A stretch of 6,191 nt of DNA from an uncultured Bacillota bacterium (GTDB lineage Bacteria > Bacillota > Clostridia > Christensenellales > UBA1242). The notes under the pieces were generated by a model. It saw only the letters and a program-made list of their open reading frames with translations, was not told the origin of the DNA and did not search any database. A program made the translations under genes and the position numbers. Below, piece after piece: positions 6,145-6,191 of this stretch. The DNA is taken from assembly GCA_900545735.1 (NCBI GenBank), contig URAC01000049.1, positions 1 through 6,191 of the forward strand. The letters run 5' to 3'. Numbering within the stretch: the first letter of the stretch is position 1; every line of letters begins with the position of its first letter.

Positions 6145-6191
6145 CTGTCTCTTATACACATCTCCGAGCCCACGAGACTAGGCATGATCTC
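6145..6191 (+). other. Nextera P7-side adapter (synthetic, not genomic)
   Basis: Bases 6145-6163 (CTGTCTCTTATACACATCT) are the Tn5 mosaic end, 6164-6178 (CCGAGCCCACGAGAC) the read-2 adapter, 6179-6186 (TAGGCATG) the i7 index N706, and 6187-6191 the start of P7. Any reading frame crossing 6145 is chimeric on either strand, including the +-strand tail LLYTSPSPRD and a minus-strand start MYKRQ. Confidence 0.98.

Noticed and set aside
5962..6159. 65-codon minus-strand frame starting MYKRQ
   Set aside because: Its start codon lies inside the adapter; MYKRQ-like starts are a known adapter artefact.

Overview
The window is one tagmented DNA molecule. Positions 1-43 and 6145-6191 are Illumina Nextera adapter and index sequence, and only 44-6144 (about 6.1 kb) is genomic. 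The insert is AT-rich and entirely coded on the + strand. It uses standard bacterial stops: TGA ends the large gene and tryptophan is TGG. Ribosome binding sites are strong GGAGG types. Low GC, TasA/camelysin-like secreted proteins and Listeria-Bacteroides (InlB B-type) repeats together suggest a low-GC Firmicute, probably an uncultured gut or animal-associated Clostridia or Bacilli lineage. The genus cannot be told from this sequence.

Layout: (a) 45-92 may hold the last codons of an upstream gene. (b) 82-189 is a short reading frame with a good ribosome binding site, encoding a basic N-terminus and a hydrophobic segment. It appears to be the missing N-terminus of the next gene, in the other frame. 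(c) 153-4550 encodes a giant surface protein with a GLUG-type beta-helix, five Listeria-Bacteroides/InlB-B-like repeats, a TIM-barrel glycoside-hydrolase-like domain and a C-terminal beta-rich module. (d) 4547-5128 and 5138-5734 encode two related small secreted proteins of the TasA/CalY (SipW-dependent) type. (e) A near-ideal promoter at 5737-5764 starts a separate unit, a divergent nucleoside diphosphate kinase gene cut by the adapter at 6144.

Genes (b) to (d) form a tightly packed operon: an ATGA overlap, then a 9-base gap with the ribosome binding site overlapping the stop. The likely joint role is an extracellular structure. In this view the two TasA-like proteins are fibre or matrix subunits and the large protein is an associated glycan-binding or glycan-cleaving adhesin; this is inference. 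The most unusual point is the junction of (b) and (c). A -1 frame change is needed to join the membrane/signal segment to the large protein, and two in-frame U UUU UUA heptamers lie exactly where such a shift would work. A one-base homopolymer error or a true mutation remains the simpler explanation. No RNA genes, CRISPR arrays, insertion sequences or terminators were seen. The only real intergenic stretch, 5735-5785, is filled by the promoter.
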